Counted from the first letter of the stretch, positions 1 to 9,190 are shown. The stretch: DNA of 64,000 nucleotides from Streptomyces misionensis (GCF_900104815.1 NZ_FNTD01000004.1:4914501-4978500); one strand, 5' to 3'. Notes: generated by a model not told the origin, from the letters alone. Program-made: numbers and translations.

Positions 1-541
1 TCCAGCCCGCGGCCGACACCACGACCCCCGACAGCGACCCCACCGCGATCGGGTTGCGCAGCGGCGTCAGCAGGCGCTGCGCGAGCGTGCCCTTGCCGCC
101 CGTGCCCGACAGGTCCAGCACGGTGAGCGCGACCGGCGTGACGAGGACGACCTGGAAGAGCAGCACCGGCGCCACCAGTGACGCGTCGCCGAGGACGTAC
201 GCGGCGATGGGGATGCCGAGGTTTCCCGAGTTGACGTACCCCGAGCACAGCGCGCCGATCGTCGTACGGCCCGTCCCCCACCGCCGCGCCGCCCCGACCG
301 CGACGAACACCGCGCAGACCGCCGCCGTGCTCAGCGCCGTCACCAGCAGGCGGGCGGAGAAGAGCACGGACAGATCCGCCCTGGCCAGGGTGGTGAACAG
401 CAGCGCGGGACCGGCCACCGTGAACGCCAGCCGCGTCAGCACCTCCACGCCCTGCGCCCCGAGCGTCCCGCGCCGCCCGAGCACATAGCCCGCCCCGATC
501 ACGATCGCGATCACCGCGAAACCGCTGAGTACCCCCGTCAC
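1..541 (-). CDS. AEC family (auxin efflux carrier-like) permease, partial at window edge
   Basis: The reverse strand reads from a GTG at 541 straight to the left edge, about 180 codons, so the C-terminal half lies outside the window. The peptide begins VTGVLSGFAVIAIVIGAGY and continues as alternating hydrophobic helices. It includes the family-typical stretch CSGYVNSGNLGIPIAAYVL, a Gly/Asn/Pro break in a helix that is usual in AEC transporters. AEC proteins are inner-membrane carriers, commonly for organic acids, amino acids or unknown solutes; the substrate cannot be read from this fragment. It diverges from the STAS gene to its right with about 100 bp between them. Confidence 0.85.
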   Translation of the reverse strand, partial: MTGVLSGFAVIAIVIGAGYVLGRRGTLGAQGVEVLTRLAFTVAGPALLFTTLARADLSVLFSARLLVTALSTAAVCAVFVAVGAARRWGTGRTTIGALCSGYVNSGNLGIPIAAYVLGDASLVAPVLLFQVVLVTPVALTVLDLSGTGGKGTLAQRLLTPLRNPIAVGSLSGVVVSAAGW

Positions 542-640
542 GGCCCCAACCCTCCAGCGGGCACGTGCGGTCGGTCAATGTGATTCCGATCGGCCCCGGC
601 GCCGCGATGAGTTACGCCCCGCCCGGCCGTCTATCTCCCC

Positions 641-994
641 GTGGACGCCGAGGAACTCCCCGTGCTCGTGCTGCCCGGAACCGCGGGGCGCGACGAGGTG
701 CCGGTGCTCTGTGCGGCCGTACGGGCCGCGCTGGAGCGCACCGGCGCCCGGACCGTCGTGTGCGACGTGGGCGCGCTCGGGCCGCCGGGCCTCGCCGAGG
801 TGGACCTGCTGGCCCGGCTGGAGCTGGCCGCGCGCCGGGCCGGCGGGCGGATCCGGCTGCGCGCCCCCGCCCCCGCGCTACGCGCCCTCCTCGCCCTCGC
901 CGGCCTCCGCTTCCAGATGGAGGGGCAGACCGAAGAGCGGGAACCAGCGCCCGGTGTCGAGGAAGCAGTGGAAACCGGTGATCCGGCCCCCTGA
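641..994 (+). CDS. STAS-domain protein (anti-anti-sigma-like)
   Basis: A 117-residue protein starting at GTG 641. Residues 5-90 have the beta-alpha pattern of a STAS domain: a beta strand (LPVLVLPG), a helix, then the central strand [24 protein letters not shown] and another helix/strand pair ([22 protein letters not shown]). In anti-anti-sigma factors a phosphorylatable Ser/Thr follows the central strand. Here the equivalent position reads GPPGLAEV, so partner-switching phosphorylation is doubtful. The last 117 bp overlap, in convergent orientation, the 3' end of the neighbouring sigma factor gene, which suggests an old functional pairing. No anti-sigma kinase is present nearby. Confidence 0.7.
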   Translation: MDAEELPVLVLPGTAGRDEVPVLCAAVRAALERTGARTVVCDVGALGPPGLAEVDLLARLELAARRAGGRIRLRAPAPALRALLALAGLRFQMEGQTEEREPAPGVEEAVETGDPAP

Positions 995-1891
995 CAGCTC
1001 CAGCACCTGCACCGCCCACGGGCTGAAGCCGCCGTTGTCCGGGTCCGGCTTGTAGTGCGCGAACCCCGGCAGCCCGTTGGCCCGCACCGGCACCAGCCGC
1101 GAGCCGGCACAGGAGGCGCCGATGGTGGACATGAAACCGGTGATGTCCGCCGGACCGCGCAGCCACAGGTCGAACGGCGGCATCGTCATGACCGCGTCCT
1201 CGTGCAGCAGCGCCGTCAGCGCCGCCATGTCGTACCCCTCGAACGCCTTCACATAGCGCTCCAGCAGCTTCTGCTGCTCCTCGTCCAGCGGGTCGGACAC
1301 CTCGCCCTCGGCACCGACCTGCGACCGCTCGGCGAGCGTGGCCCGCGCCCGCTGCAACGCGCTGTTGACCGAGGCGACCGAGGTGTCCAGCAGCTCGGCG
1401 ACCTCGCTCGCCTTCCACGCCAGCACCTCGCGCAGGATCAGCACCGCCCGCTGCTTGGGCGGCAGCTGCTGCAACGCCGCCATGAACGCCAGCCGGACCG
1501 ACTCCTTGGCCACCGCGGCCTCCGCCGGATCGCCCACCGCCGGCAGCACCCGCGCGTCCGGCACCGGCTCCAGCCAGGTGTGGTCGGGGCGCGGGGACAG
1601 CGCCGCCTGCGCCAGCGGCGTCGCGTCGGTCAGATCCATCGGCCGCGCCCGTCTGTTGCCCGCCGACAGCATGTCCAGGCACACGTTCGTCGCGATCCGG
1701 TACAGCCACGAGCGCAGCGACGACCGGCCCTCGAACCGGTCGTGGCTGCGCCAGGCGCGCACCAGCGTGTCCTGCACCGCGTCCTCCGCCTCGAAGGAGG
1801 ACCCGAGCATCCGGTAGCAGTAACCGGTCAGCTCGGTCCGGTGCCTCTCCAGGGCGACGTCGATCCCCGCCGCCGCCGTACCGTCACCCAT
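878..1891 (-). CDS. ECF RNA polymerase sigma factor with C-terminal SnoaL-like domain (SigG/SigX5 type)
   Basis: A 337-residue ECF sigma factor starting at ATG 1891. Region 2 lies at about residues 12-80 ([20 protein letters not shown], then [17 protein letters not shown]). Region 4 is near 130-190 ([20 protein letters not shown], with the [23 protein letters not shown]). The remaining ~130 residues form a SnoaL_2-like domain ([40 protein letters not shown]). In ECF families carrying such a tail, the C-terminal domain modulates activity in place of a classical anti-sigma factor. No anti-sigma gene is adjacent, in keeping with this. The target promoters are unknown. Confidence 0.92.
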   Translation of the reverse strand: MGDGTAAAGIDVALERHRTELTGYCYRMLGSSFEAEDAVQDTLVRAWRSHDRFEGRSSLRSWLYRIATNVCLDMLSAGNRRARPMDLTDATPLAQAALSPRPDHTWLEPVPDARVLPAVGDPAEAAVAKESVRLAFMAALQQLPPKQRAVLILREVLAWKASEVAELLDTSVASVNSALQRARATLAERSQVGAEGEVSDPLDEEQQKLLERYVKAFEGYDMAALTALLHEDAVMTMPPFDLWLRGPADITGFMSTIGASCAGSRLVPVRANGLPGFAHYKPDPDNGGFSPWAVQVLELSGGRITGFHCFLDTGRWFPLFGLPLHLEAEAGEGEEGA

Positions 1892-1995
1892 CGCCCACCC
1901 GTCCCGTCACCGTTCGTACGCGTCTTCGCGCCCCACCACTCGCGAAGCTACCGCAGCCCACTGACAATGACCGCCGGAGTCGTAAAGCGACCGAA

Positions 1996-3120
1996 TCAGA
2001 CCAACTGCTTTACGGACATGAGCAGATGCCGATGGTCGTCCGCCGCCCCGGTGCCGCCGAGCAGCGCCCGCTGACCCGCCCCGAGCAGCTCGATCCGCAG
2101 CCCCGGGCACGCGAAGGAGTTCAGCGCGTCCAGCAGGTACGCCGGATTGAACGCCACCGTCGCCTCCTCCGCGCCGCGCAGCACGGCCGGCAGCCGCTGC
2201 GCCGCCACGTCGTCCCCGTAACCCGCCCGCACCAGCAGCGTGCCCCCGTCCGCGGCGAAGTCCAGCCGCACCGGGCTGTTCGCCTCGGCCACCACCGCCA
2301 CCCGCCGCACCGCCTCCGCCAGCGCCTCGGTGTCCACCTCGGCGACCGAGGCACCGGCCAGCTCGAACAGCGTGCCGTACCCCGGCAGCCGGCCGTCGAG
2401 ACGCCGCAGCAGCGTCCGCGCGCCCCCGCCCTCGAACCCCACGACCCCGGCCGTCCCGTCCCCCGGCGCCAGCAGCACCCGCGCGGACCCGCACCGCGCC
2501 AGCCCCCGCGCGGTCTCCAGCAGCCTTCGCGCGGGCAGCAGCACCTCCACCGGCTCCCCGGCCGCCACCCCCGGCCGCCACTCGAGCCGCCGTACCGCAT
2601 AGCGGTACCGGTCGGACGCCGACAACGTCAGCTCCGCGCCCTCCAGCCGGAGCTGGACCCCGGTGAGCACCGGCAGCGTGTCGTCCCGCCCCGCGGCCAC
2701 CGCCACCTGACCGACGGCCGTCGCGAACGCCTCCGCGTCCACCTCCCCGTACTCCGCCGGCGCCGCCGGCAGCGCCGGATACTCCTCGTACGGCAGCGTC
2801 GACAGCCCGAACCGGGTGCCGCCCGCCTCCACGGTGAACCGCGTCCCCTCCAGCGCGCAGCTCACCGGCCCCTCCGGCACCACCCGGCAGATGTCCAGCA
2901 GCCGCCGCCCGAGCACCAGCACCCGGCCCGCCGCGCCCACCTCCGCCCCGGTCTCCACCCGGGCCGAGGTCTCGAAGTCGGACCCGGACACCGTCAGCCG
3001 CCCCGCCTCGGCGGTCAGCAGCAGTCCGCCCAGCACGGGCACCGGCGTCCGCGCCGGCAGCGCCCGCGCCGCCCTGGCCACCGCCTCCGCCAGCTCCCCG
3101 CGCGCGATCCGGAACTCCAT
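1996..3120 (-). CDS. DNA polymerase III beta-clamp family protein (DnaN paralogue)
   Basis: A 374-residue protein. The start at ATG 3120 (MEFRIARGELAEAVARAARA) is preferred over an upstream in-frame ATG because the homologous region begins there. It has the three repeated clamp domains: ARTPVPVLGGLLLTAEAGRL in domain 1, DTLPVLTGVQLRLEGAELTL in domain 2 and EVDTEALAEAVRRVAVVAEA in domain 3. The end, HRHLLMSVKQLV, differs from the usual C-terminal clamp signature. Replicative dnaN normally sits beside dnaA, recF and gyrB at oriC, and none of these is here. This is probably an accessory clamp for repair, translesion synthesis or an unassigned role. Confidence 0.88.
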   Translation of the reverse strand: MEFRIARGELAEAVARAARALPARTPVPVLGGLLLTAEAGRLTVSGSDFETSARVETGAEVGAAGRVLVLGRRLLDICRVVPEGPVSCALEGTRFTVEAGGTRFGLSTLPYEEYPALPAAPAEYGEVDAEAFATAVGQVAVAAGRDDTLPVLTGVQLRLEGAELTLSASDRYRYAVRRLEWRPGVAAGEPVEVLLPARRLLETARGLARCGSARVLLAPGDGTAGVVGFEGGGARTLLRRLDGRLPGYGTLFELAGASVAEVDTEALAEAVRRVAVVAEANSPVRLDFAADGGTLLVRAGYGDDVAAQRLPAVLRGAEEATVAFNPAYLLDALNSFACPGLRIELLGAGQRALLGGTGAADDHRHLLMSVKQLV

Positions 3121-3219
3121 ACGGCAAACCCCCTGCGTCGATGGCCCAGTTGCCCCGCGGACGCTATCCGCGCCCACTGACAACCGGCCCCGACCAGGGG
3201 GAAGACGAGACCTCGCGGG

Positions 3220-4509
3220 TCACGCCGGAGCCGGCTCCCGCCGTGCCGCCCGCGAGCCGAGGACCGTGATGGCGACGACCCCGACGATCGCGAACAGGCC
3301 CACGCCCACCGTGCCGGACCAGCCGTCGGAGTGGAAGGCCACGGCACCGACCGTGCTGCCGACGCTGGACCCGATGTAGTAGGCCGACTGGTAGAGCGCG
3401 GAGGCCTGGGCGCGGCCGTGGGTGGCGGTCTTGCTCACCGCCGAGGAGGCGACCGCGTGCCCGGCGAAGAAGCCCGCCGTGATCAGCACCAGCCCGAGCA
3501 GCACCAGGGGGAGCGACCCGGCCAGCGACAGGAGCAGCCCCGCCGCGGTCGTGCCGCCCGCCAGGTAGAGCGCGCCCCGGCGGCCGACCCGGCCCACCAG
3601 CCGGCCCGCGGTGGACGCCGAGACCGTGCCCACCAGATAGACCAGGAAGATCGAACCGATGATGCCCTGCGGCAGCCCGAACGGCGCGCCCGTCAGCCGG
3701 TAGCCGATCACCGTGTACACGCCGCCGAACACCGTCATGAACAGCGCGCCGATCGCGTACAGACGGCGCAGCAGCGGGTCGCACAGGTGGTCGCGGACCG
3801 TGCCGAGCAGGACGCGGGGGCGCAGCGAGCCCGCCGTGAAGTGCCGCGGCGCGGGCAGCAGCAGCCGGAACGCCACCGCGCACCCGACCGCGACCAGTCC
3901 GATCACGCCGACCGAGACCCGCCAGCCCCACAGCTGCGCCACCCAGCCGGTGATCACCCGGCCGCTCATGCCACCGACGCTGTTGCCGGCCACGAACAGA
4001 CCGATCGCCGTGACCAGCGCCCGCGGCCGCACCTCCTCGGCCAGGTACGCCTGCGCCGACGCGGGCAGCCCGGCCAGCGCCGCGCCCTGCACCGCGCGCA
4101 GCGCCACCAGCGCGCCGATCGACGGCGCGAAGGGGACCAGCAGCCCGACGGCCACCGCGACCGACAGCGACGCCGTCATCACCGTACGGCGGCCGAAACG
4201 TTCCGACAGCGCGCTCATCGGCAGCACGAACAGCGCGAGACCGCCGGTCGCGGCCGCCACGGTCCAGCTCGCCTCGCCCGCCGCGACCCCGAGGTCGTCG
4301 GAGATCAGCGGCAGCAGGGCCTGGGTGGAGTACAGCAGGGCGAAGGTCGCGACCCCGGCGAGGAAGAGGGCGAGGCTCATCCGGCGGTAGCCGGGGCCGC
4401 CCGGCGTCATCCGGGTGTCGGGCGTCCCGGCGGCGGTGCGGGACTCGGTGGCGGTGACGGGCGCGTCGGCGTCCACGGCCGTGGACGCCCCGGTACTGGC
4501 AGGAGACAT
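3220..4509 (-). CDS. MFS transporter, YnfM/arabinose-efflux type
   Basis: A 429-residue, 12-helix major facilitator protein. ATG 4509 is chosen because the longer upstream reading lacks hydrophobic or conserved sequence. After a ~45-residue Thr/Ala-rich cytoplasmic N-terminus the first helix reads MSLALFLAGVATFALLYSTQ. The loop 2-3 motif is ALSERFGRRTVMTASL, a variant of the MFS signature GxxxDRxGRR. The ALLYSTQALLPLISDDLGV start is typical of Bcr/YnfM-like exporters. It is divergent from the LysR regulator at 4572 across a 62-bp gap, the usual arrangement for a regulator and its target exporter. The substrate is unknown. Confidence 0.92.
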   Translation of the reverse strand: MSPASTGASTAVDADAPVTATESRTAAGTPDTRMTPGGPGYRRMSLALFLAGVATFALLYSTQALLPLISDDLGVAAGEASWTVAAATGGLALFVLPMSALSERFGRRTVMTASLSVAVAVGLLVPFAPSIGALVALRAVQGAALAGLPASAQAYLAEEVRPRALVTAIGLFVAGNSVGGMSGRVITGWVAQLWGWRVSVGVIGLVAVGCAVAFRLLLPAPRHFTAGSLRPRVLLGTVRDHLCDPLLRRLYAIGALFMTVFGGVYTVIGYRLTGAPFGLPQGIIGSIFLVYLVGTVSASTAGRLVGRVGRRGALYLAGGTTAAGLLLSLAGSLPLVLLGLVLITAGFFAGHAVASSAVSKTATHGRAQASALYQSAYYIGSSVGSTVGAVAFHSDGWSGTVGVGLFAIVGVVAITVLGSRAARREPAPA

Positions 4510-4548
4510 GCCTCGACCGTAGGGACACTCCTTACATCCGTCCAATGC

Positions 4549-4561
4549 ATGGAATCGCCAT
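4549..4561. promoter_or_regulatory. Dyad in the divergent MFS/LysR promoter region
   Basis: ATGG-AATCG-CCAT is a 4-5-4 inverted repeat in the 62-bp gap between the divergent MFS and LysR genes, 10 bp before the LysR start codon. LysR-type regulators commonly bind interrupted dyads between divergent genes, so this is a candidate autoregulatory site. The arms are short and chance occurrence is possible. Confidence 0.35.
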
Positions 4562-4571
4562 AATCGATCCC

Positions 4572-5522
4572 ATGGAGCATCAGCAGAGGTCACAGCCCCG
4601 CCTGTCACCGTCCGGTGACACAGAAGACATGGCGCTGTTGCTCGCGCCCCGGCTCGCCTACTTCGCCGGCGTGGCCCGCACCGAGCACGTCACCCGCGCC
4701 GCCCAGGAGATGGACGTCCCCCAGTCCACCCTCTCGCGCGCCATCGCCCGGCTGGAGGAGGACCTGGGTGTCGACCTGTTCGCCCGCCGCGGCCGCACCC
4801 TCGTCCTCACCACCGCGGGCCGCGCCTTCCTCGCCTCCGTCGAACGCGCCCTCGCCGAGGTGGAACGCGCCGCCGAGGAGGTCCGCGCGGACGCCCACCC
4901 GGCCACCGGCAAGGTCGCCTTCGGCTTCCTGCACACCATGGGCGCCGAGACCGTGCCCGGACTGCTGCACGCCTTCCGCGCCGAGCACCCCCGCATCCGC
5001 TTCAGCCTGGTCCAGAACCACGGCGAGGCCATGCTGGAGGGACTGCGCGCCGGCCGGCTCGACCTGTGCCTGACCTCCCCCGTCCCGGACGCCCCCGACC
5101 TGGCCGCCCGCCGCCTGGACGAGCAGAAGCTCCGCCTGGTCGTGCCCGCCGACCACCCGCTGGCGGGCCGCCGCCGGATCCGGCTGGCCGAGGCGGCCGA
5201 GGAGAACTTCGTCACCCTGGAACCCGGTTACGGCCTGCGCCGCATCACCGACGCCCTGTGCCGCGAGGCCGGGTTCGCGCCCCGGATCGCCTTCGAGGGG
5301 GAGGAGGCGGAGACACTGCGGGGCCTGGTCGCGGCCGGTCTCGGGGTCGCCCTGCTGCCGCCGCCCACGGTGCCGAGGCCGGGCGTGGTGGAGCTGACGG
5401 TCACCGCGCCCCGGGCCGTCCGCGAGATCGGCGTCGCCTGGCCGGCCGGCCGCCCGGACACCCCGCCGGTGGCCGCCTTCAAGAAGTTCCTGCTGTCGAG
5501 ACGGGGCAACCTGCTGCCCTGA
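4572..5522 (+). CDS. LysR family transcriptional regulator
   Basis: A 316-residue LysR-type regulator from ATG 4572. The N-terminal winged HTH spans about residues 22-80 (FAGVARTEHVTRAAQEMDVP, QSTLSRAIARLEEDLGVDLF, then the wing RTLVLTTAGRAFL). A periplasmic-binding-protein-like effector domain follows (GKVAFGFLHTMGAETVPGLL; LVVPADHPLAGRRRIRLAEA). An in-frame ATG at 4545 would add nine residues lying inside the divergent promoter, so the later start is preferred. It probably controls the divergently transcribed MFS exporter; the inducer is unknown. Confidence 0.92.
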   Translation: MEHQQRSQPRLSPSGDTEDMALLLAPRLAYFAGVARTEHVTRAAQEMDVPQSTLSRAIARLEEDLGVDLFARRGRTLVLTTAGRAFLASVERALAEVERAAEEVRADAHPATGKVAFGFLHTMGAETVPGLLHAFRAEHPRIRFSLVQNHGEAMLEGLRAGRLDLCLTSPVPDAPDLAARRLDEQKLRLVVPADHPLAGRRRIRLAEAAEENFVTLEPGYGLRRITDALCREAGFAPRIAFEGEEAETLRGLVAAGLGVALLPPPTVPRPGVVELTVTAPRAVREIGVAWPAGRPDTPPVAAFKKFLLSRRGNLLP

Positions 5523-5536
5523 CCCGGCCCCGGGGC

Positions 5537-6298
5537 TCAGCGCCTGAGCGACCTGCCGAACCCGGCGGCCAGCGGCATCCGCAGCCCGATCGGCGGCGGC
5601 GCGGCCAGCGCGTCCTCGACCGGCCGGGAGACCGGATGCCCGAACAGCGCGCCGCGCACGAAGTCGGCCGCCAGCGACACGACTTCGTCCCGGTGGCCGA
5701 GCAACCGGTGCCCGTCCGAGTGCACCTCGAACCGGCACACCTCCCGGTTCACCTTCTTCGCCCGCGCCGCCAGCCGGAACGACAACTCCGGTTCGGTACA
5801 CCGGTCGTTGGTGCCGTGCACGATCAGCACCCGCCGCCCCACCAGTTGCTTCACCGGCTCGGCGGGCGCGGCCACGTCCTCCTCGGGCAGCCAGGGCGCC
5901 AGCGCCACCACGGAGTTGACCGCCTCGTGGCCCCCCGCCCGCAGGGCCGCCCGGCCACCCATGTCGACGCCGACCAGGCACACGGGAACGTCCCCGTACC
6001 GCCGTACGATCTCGTCCGCCGCCCACTCCGCGTCGGCGGCCGGCCGGGCCTCGCTGCCGTTCCAGCCCCGGCAGCGGTAGCGGACGGCGTGCACGGCCAC
6101 CCCCTCGGCCCGCCCCTCCCGGGCGAACCGGCGCCCCAACGACCGGACGAACGCCGCCGCCCACATCGGGGACCGCCTGCGCGTGGAGACCTCCTCCCCA
6201 CCGGGCAGCAGCAGCACCGCCCCGCACACCGAGGCCGGCTCCGCCCCGACCACCCTGCCCAGCCCGGCCGTTCGGACCCGAGTCGCTTGCTGTCCCAT
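5537..6298 (-). CDS. Alpha/beta-hydrolase fold protein with Asp at the nucleophile elbow
   Basis: A 253-residue alpha/beta-hydrolase. The fold is marked by strand [10 protein letters not shown], the elbow [16 protein letters not shown], the acid-strand [19 protein letters not shown] and the late histidine [12 protein letters not shown]. The nucleophile position of the GxSxG elbow is Asp (G-V-D-M-G). Asp nucleophiles occur in dehalogenase and epoxide-hydrolase branches, but the rest resembles dienelactone-hydrolase/BAAT-type Streptomyces proteins, so an esterase assignment is unsafe. It diverges from add with 145 bp between the starts. Confidence 0.85.
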   Translation of the reverse strand: MGQQATRVRTAGLGRVVGAEPASVCGAVLLLPGGEEVSTRRRSPMWAAAFVRSLGRRFAREGRAEGVAVHAVRYRCRGWNGSEARPAADAEWAADEIVRRYGDVPVCLVGVDMGGRAALRAGGHEAVNSVVALAPWLPEEDVAAPAEPVKQLVGRRVLIVHGTNDRCTEPELSFRLAARAKKVNREVCRFEVHSDGHRLLGHRDEVVSLAADFVRGALFGHPVSRPVEDALAAPPPIGLRMPLAAGFGRSLRR

Positions 6299-6415
6299 GA
6301 CAGAACAGTGTCAGAAGGCGCGGTGTACAAAACCCGTACGTGCGGTCACCTTTGCGTATCGGCGTAAAGGAGACGGAAAACGTCCGGCCTCGTCCGGGTG
6401 TGGACCCGGCGCCTT

Positions 6416-6427
6416 CTACGCGCGTAG
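6416..6427. promoter_or_regulatory. Palindromic operator CTACGCGCGTAG before add
   Basis: A perfect 12-bp palindrome ending 16 bp before the add ATG at 6444. The identical 12-mer lies before deoC (22026-22037) and deoD (33991-34002), and I found no fourth perfect copy in the window. The sharing among three nucleoside-salvage promoters supports a common DNA-binding regulator. Its position between promoter and start codon suits repression. Confidence 0.75.
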
Positions 6428-6443
6428 GCGTTACAGTGCGGAA

Positions 6444-7631
6444 ATGACGAGCCAGACTGCACCGAAGGGGACCGTCCCGGCGAACCTCCCGGCGCCGGTT
6501 CCGACGCCGGACCAGATCCGCCGGGCGCCCAAGGTTCTGCTGCACGATCACCTCGACGGCGGGCTCCGGCCGGGCACCGTCGTCGCACTCGCCCACGAGT
6601 CCGGGTACGCGGAGCTGCCCGAGACCGACCCCGACAAGCTGGGCATCTGGTTCCGCGAGGCGGCCGACTCCGGCTCGCTGGAGCGGTATCTGGAGACCTT
6701 CCGGCACACCGTCGGCGTGATGCAGACCCGGGACGCCCTGGTCCGGGTCGCCCGGGAGTGCGCCGAGGATCTCGCCGAGGACGGTGTCGTCTACGCCGAG
6801 GTGCGGTACGCGCCCGAGCAGCACCTGGAGCGGGGGCTGACCCTGGAAGAGGTCGTGGAGGCCGTCAACGAGGGCTTCCGCGAGGGGGAGCGGCTGGCCC
6901 GCGAGAACGGGCACCGGATCCGGGTCGGCGCCCTGCTGACCGCCATGCGGCACGCGGCCCGCTCGCTGGAGATCGCCGAACTCGCCAACCGCTACCGGGA
7001 CTCCGGCGTCGTCGGCTTCGACATCGCCGGTGCCGAGGCCGGTCACCCGCCCACCCGGCACCTGGACGCCTTCGAGTACCTCAAGCGCGAGAACAACCAC
7101 TTCACCATCCACGCCGGAGAGGCGTTCGGGCTGCCGTCCATCTGGCAGGCGCTCCAGTGGTGCGGCGCCGACCGGCTCGGGCACGGGGTGCGGATCATCG
7201 ACGACATCGAGGTCCGCCCGGACGGGTCGGTGCGGCTCGGCCGGCTCGCGTCGTACGTCCGGGACAAGCGGATCCCGCTGGAGCTGTGCCCCAGCTCCAA
7301 CCTCCAGACGGGGGCCGCGCCGTCGTACGCCGAGCATCCGATCGGGCTGCTGCGCCGGCTGTTCTTCCGGGCCACGGTGAACACCGACAACCGTCTGATG
7401 TCGCACACCACCATGAGCCAGGAGTTCGAGCACCTTGTCGACGCGTTCGGTTACACGCTCGACGACATCCAATGGTTCTCCGTCAATGCGATGAAATCAG
7501 CGTTCATTCCTTTCGATGAACGGCTTGCGATGATCAATGACGTCATCAAGCCCGGATACGCCGAGCTGAAATCCGAATGGCTGTTTCAGCAGACCGCTCC
7601 GACCAGCGGTTCTGCCGGGTTCGAGGGGTAG
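6444..7631 (+). CDS. add: Adenosine deaminase
   Basis: A 395-residue metal-dependent purine deaminase converting (deoxy)adenosine to (deoxy)inosine in the cytoplasm. The ATG at 6444 begins [10 protein letters not shown]. Key elements in order are the metal-binding [14 protein letters not shown], the substrate/zinc histidine in [12 protein letters not shown] with its catalytic Glu, [27 protein letters not shown], and the metal Asp pair in [13 protein letters not shown]. Length and order match bacterial ADA proteins. The inosine formed feeds the PNP encoded by deoD at 33.1-34.0 kb, and the two genes share the same upstream palindrome. Transcription probably ends at the hairpin at 7655-7685. Confidence 0.97.
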   Translation: MTSQTAPKGTVPANLPAPVPTPDQIRRAPKVLLHDHLDGGLRPGTVVALAHESGYAELPETDPDKLGIWFREAADSGSLERYLETFRHTVGVMQTRDALVRVARECAEDLAEDGVVYAEVRYAPEQHLERGLTLEEVVEAVNEGFREGERLARENGHRIRVGALLTAMRHAARSLEIAELANRYRDSGVVGFDIAGAEAGHPPTRHLDAFEYLKRENNHFTIHAGEAFGLPSIWQALQWCGADRLGHGVRIIDDIEVRPDGSVRLGRLASYVRDKRIPLELCPSSNLQTGAAPSYAEHPIGLLRRLFFRATVNTDNRLMSHTTMSQEFEHLVDAFGYTLDDIQWFSVNAMKSAFIPFDERLAMINDVIKPGYAELKSEWLFQQTAPTSGSAGFEG

Positions 7632-7654
7632 CGCACCGCCTTTTCGGATTCGAC

Positions 7655-7685
7655 ATGCGGACACGTTTTCGCAGCGTGTCCGCAT
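7655..7685 (+). terminator. Hairpin terminator after add
   Basis: A perfect 11-bp inverted repeat (ATGCGGACACG and CGTGTCCGCAT) around a 9-nt loop, 24 bp after the add stop codon. It has no strong U-tract, as is common for Streptomyces terminators. Confidence 0.7.
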
Positions 7686-7786
7686 TTCGGTGTTTGCGGG
7701 GTGCGGCATACCGTGTTTACGGTCGTGGACCGCTCGGATCGTTTGCGATCTGCCCTCTCCCGTCTCCGCATTCAAGGACGCATTTC

Positions 7787-8137
7787 ATGAAGCAGTCTGC
7801 CGCCAAGACCCTCGGTGTCGCCGCCCTCGGTGCCGCCATCGCCGCCGTCGGCGCGGGCGCCGCCCAGGCCGCCCCCGCCACCTCGCAGGCCCTGGACAGC
7901 GTGGCCACGTCGCTGCCGGCCGAGAACGTCACCAAGGCGCTGCCGGGAACCGTCGAGGCGGTCGCCCAGGGGCAGAACGCCCTGGGCACCGGAGTGGCCG
8001 CCGCGCAGCCCGCCGTGCAGAAGGTGCTCGCGCAGGGGCCGACCGCGCCCGTGGCGGGCCTGCTCGGCGGTCTGCCGGTGGGCAAGACCGGTCTGCCCAC
8101 GCACGGCATGGGCCTGAACGGTCTTCCGCTCGGCTGA
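7787..8137 (+). CDS. Small secreted Ala/Gly-rich protein
   Basis: A 116-residue protein from ATG 7787. It has a clear Sec signal: MKQSA, a hydrophobic core (LGVAALGAAIAAVGAGAA) and a probable AQA-AP cleavage near residue 28. The mature part is low-complexity, with paired segments (TVEAVAQGQNALGTGVAAAQ; LLGGLPVGKTGLPTHGMG). It lacks cysteines and catalytic motifs. A second secreted protein with a similar mature-region style (LAGTGVDPLD...LLGGGRG) lies at 15087-15500. Function unknown; probably extracellular or cell-envelope. Confidence 0.8.
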   Translation: MKQSAAKTLGVAALGAAIAAVGAGAAQAAPATSQALDSVATSLPAENVTKALPGTVEAVAQGQNALGTGVAAAQPAVQKVLAQGPTAPVAGLLGGLPVGKTGLPTHGMGLNGLPLG

Positions 8138-8167
8138 CGCCACCGCACGGCACAGCCCGTACAACGG

Positions 8168-8205
8168 CGCTGGGGCGCCCCGGGACCGACCGGGGCGCCC
8201 CAGCG
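8168..8205. terminator. Bidirectional hairpin between secreted protein and PspC gene
   Basis: Perfect 15-bp arms at 8168-8182 and 8191-8205 with an 8-nt loop, placed between two convergent genes. Confidence 0.85.
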
Positions 8206-8214
8206 ACGCGTGTG

Positions 8215-8418
8215 TCACCAACTGGCGGCGTGGGCCTTGTCCTCGGACGGCAGCAGGATCCACAGGGCTATGTAGAGCAGGAACTGCGGGCCCGGCAGCA
8301 GGCAGGACAGCAGGAAGATCACCCGCATCGTATTGGCGGAGGTGCCGAAGCGGCGGGCGAGGGCCGCGCACACTCCGCCGATCATGCGGCCGTGGGTGGG
8401 GCGGGCAAGGGCGGTCAT
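8215..8418 (-). CDS. PspC-domain small membrane protein
   Basis: A 67-residue protein from ATG 8418. It matches the PspC domain: LARPTHGRMIGGVCAALARR, then FGTSANTMRVIF, then a hydrophobic helix LLSCLLPGPQFLLYIALWIL with the typical LLP ending. PspC proteins are small membrane proteins linked to envelope stress or to sensor kinases; this copy is stand-alone. A longer upstream reading is rejected because the homology begins at MTALARPTHGR. Confidence 0.9.
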   Translation of the reverse strand: MTALARPTHGRMIGGVCAALARRFGTSANTMRVIFLLSCLLPGPQFLLYIALWILLPSEDKAHAASW

Positions 8419-8497
8419 GTCGCTGTCCTCCGTGGTCGTCGATCGCTCGTTCCAACTGTCTTCGACGATACGGGTGCGAAGCGGACGAAGCGTCACT

Positions 8498-9061
8498 CTA
8501 AGGAGCTATTCCGACCCTGGGAATCCTCGGGGTCCGCCCCTGAGAAAACTCCTCCGGGACGATGGCCGGCTCGCTGTCCGACTGCTCGCGCAACCGTTCC
8601 CACCTGCGCAGACGCGCCCGCGCCGCGGGTACGACGAGCAGATGGGCCAGGATCACGCCGGTCGTGTTCAGCAGCAGCGAGTCGACGTCCACGACCCGGC
8701 CGGGGACCCCGGTCTGCAACAGGGCTATCCCGAGGGAGACGAGGGCGGCCGCGGCGGCGGTGCGGAGCAGGGAGGCGAGCGGCGAGACGGTGAGCCGGCC
8801 GTTGGCCATCGGCAGCAGCACGCCGAGCGGCGCGAGCAGGGCGATCCCCTCACCCAGCGGCTTCACCGCGGCCGGCCACCCGAGGGCCAGGTCGGCCCGG
8901 ATGCCGGCGAGCGGGTGCAGATTGGGCGGCGTCACCCACGGCACGTCCAGCGGCCGCAGCATCAGCCAGGCGACGTAGGCGAGGTGGGCGAGGAGGAGGA
9001 TGCCGCCTGCCGCACGGATGCGGATGGCGGCGCTGCCGCCGAAGTCCCCTTGACGCTGCAC
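8498..9061 (-). CDS. VanZ-like membrane protein
   Basis: A 187-residue integral membrane protein. GTG 9061 is chosen because a GGGGG ribosome-binding stretch sits just before it and the hydrophobic region starts about 17 residues later. It has VanZ-like features: four to five helices, PWVTPPNLHPLAGIRADLAL after helix 1, and the conserved LIALLQTGVPGRVVDVDSLL block followed by LNTTGVILAHL. VanZ proteins are linked to low-level teicoplanin resistance and envelope functions, but most actinomycete members are uncharacterised. Confidence 0.88.
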   Translation of the reverse strand: MQRQGDFGGSAAIRIRAAGGILLLAHLAYVAWLMLRPLDVPWVTPPNLHPLAGIRADLALGWPAAVKPLGEGIALLAPLGVLLPMANGRLTVSPLASLLRTAAAAALVSLGIALLQTGVPGRVVDVDSLLLNTTGVILAHLLVVPAARARLRRWERLREQSDSEPAIVPEEFSQGRTPRIPRVGIAP

Positions 9062-9190
9062 GCCCCCGTAGACGCGTGGGTCTGCACGATCGGTTCCGCA
9101 TAGGTGCTTTGGGGTCGGTGTGAGAGGGATTCGGGGCACCGGCGTGGTGCCGCTGCCCGGCCGGGCACGGACAGCGGGCGGCGCCGCCGG

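Noticed and set aside
1055..2074. Long open frame opposite the sigma factor and clamp genes
   Set aside because: Arg/Gln/Pro-rich shadow typical of high-GC antisense frames; both genes beneath it have clear family motifs.
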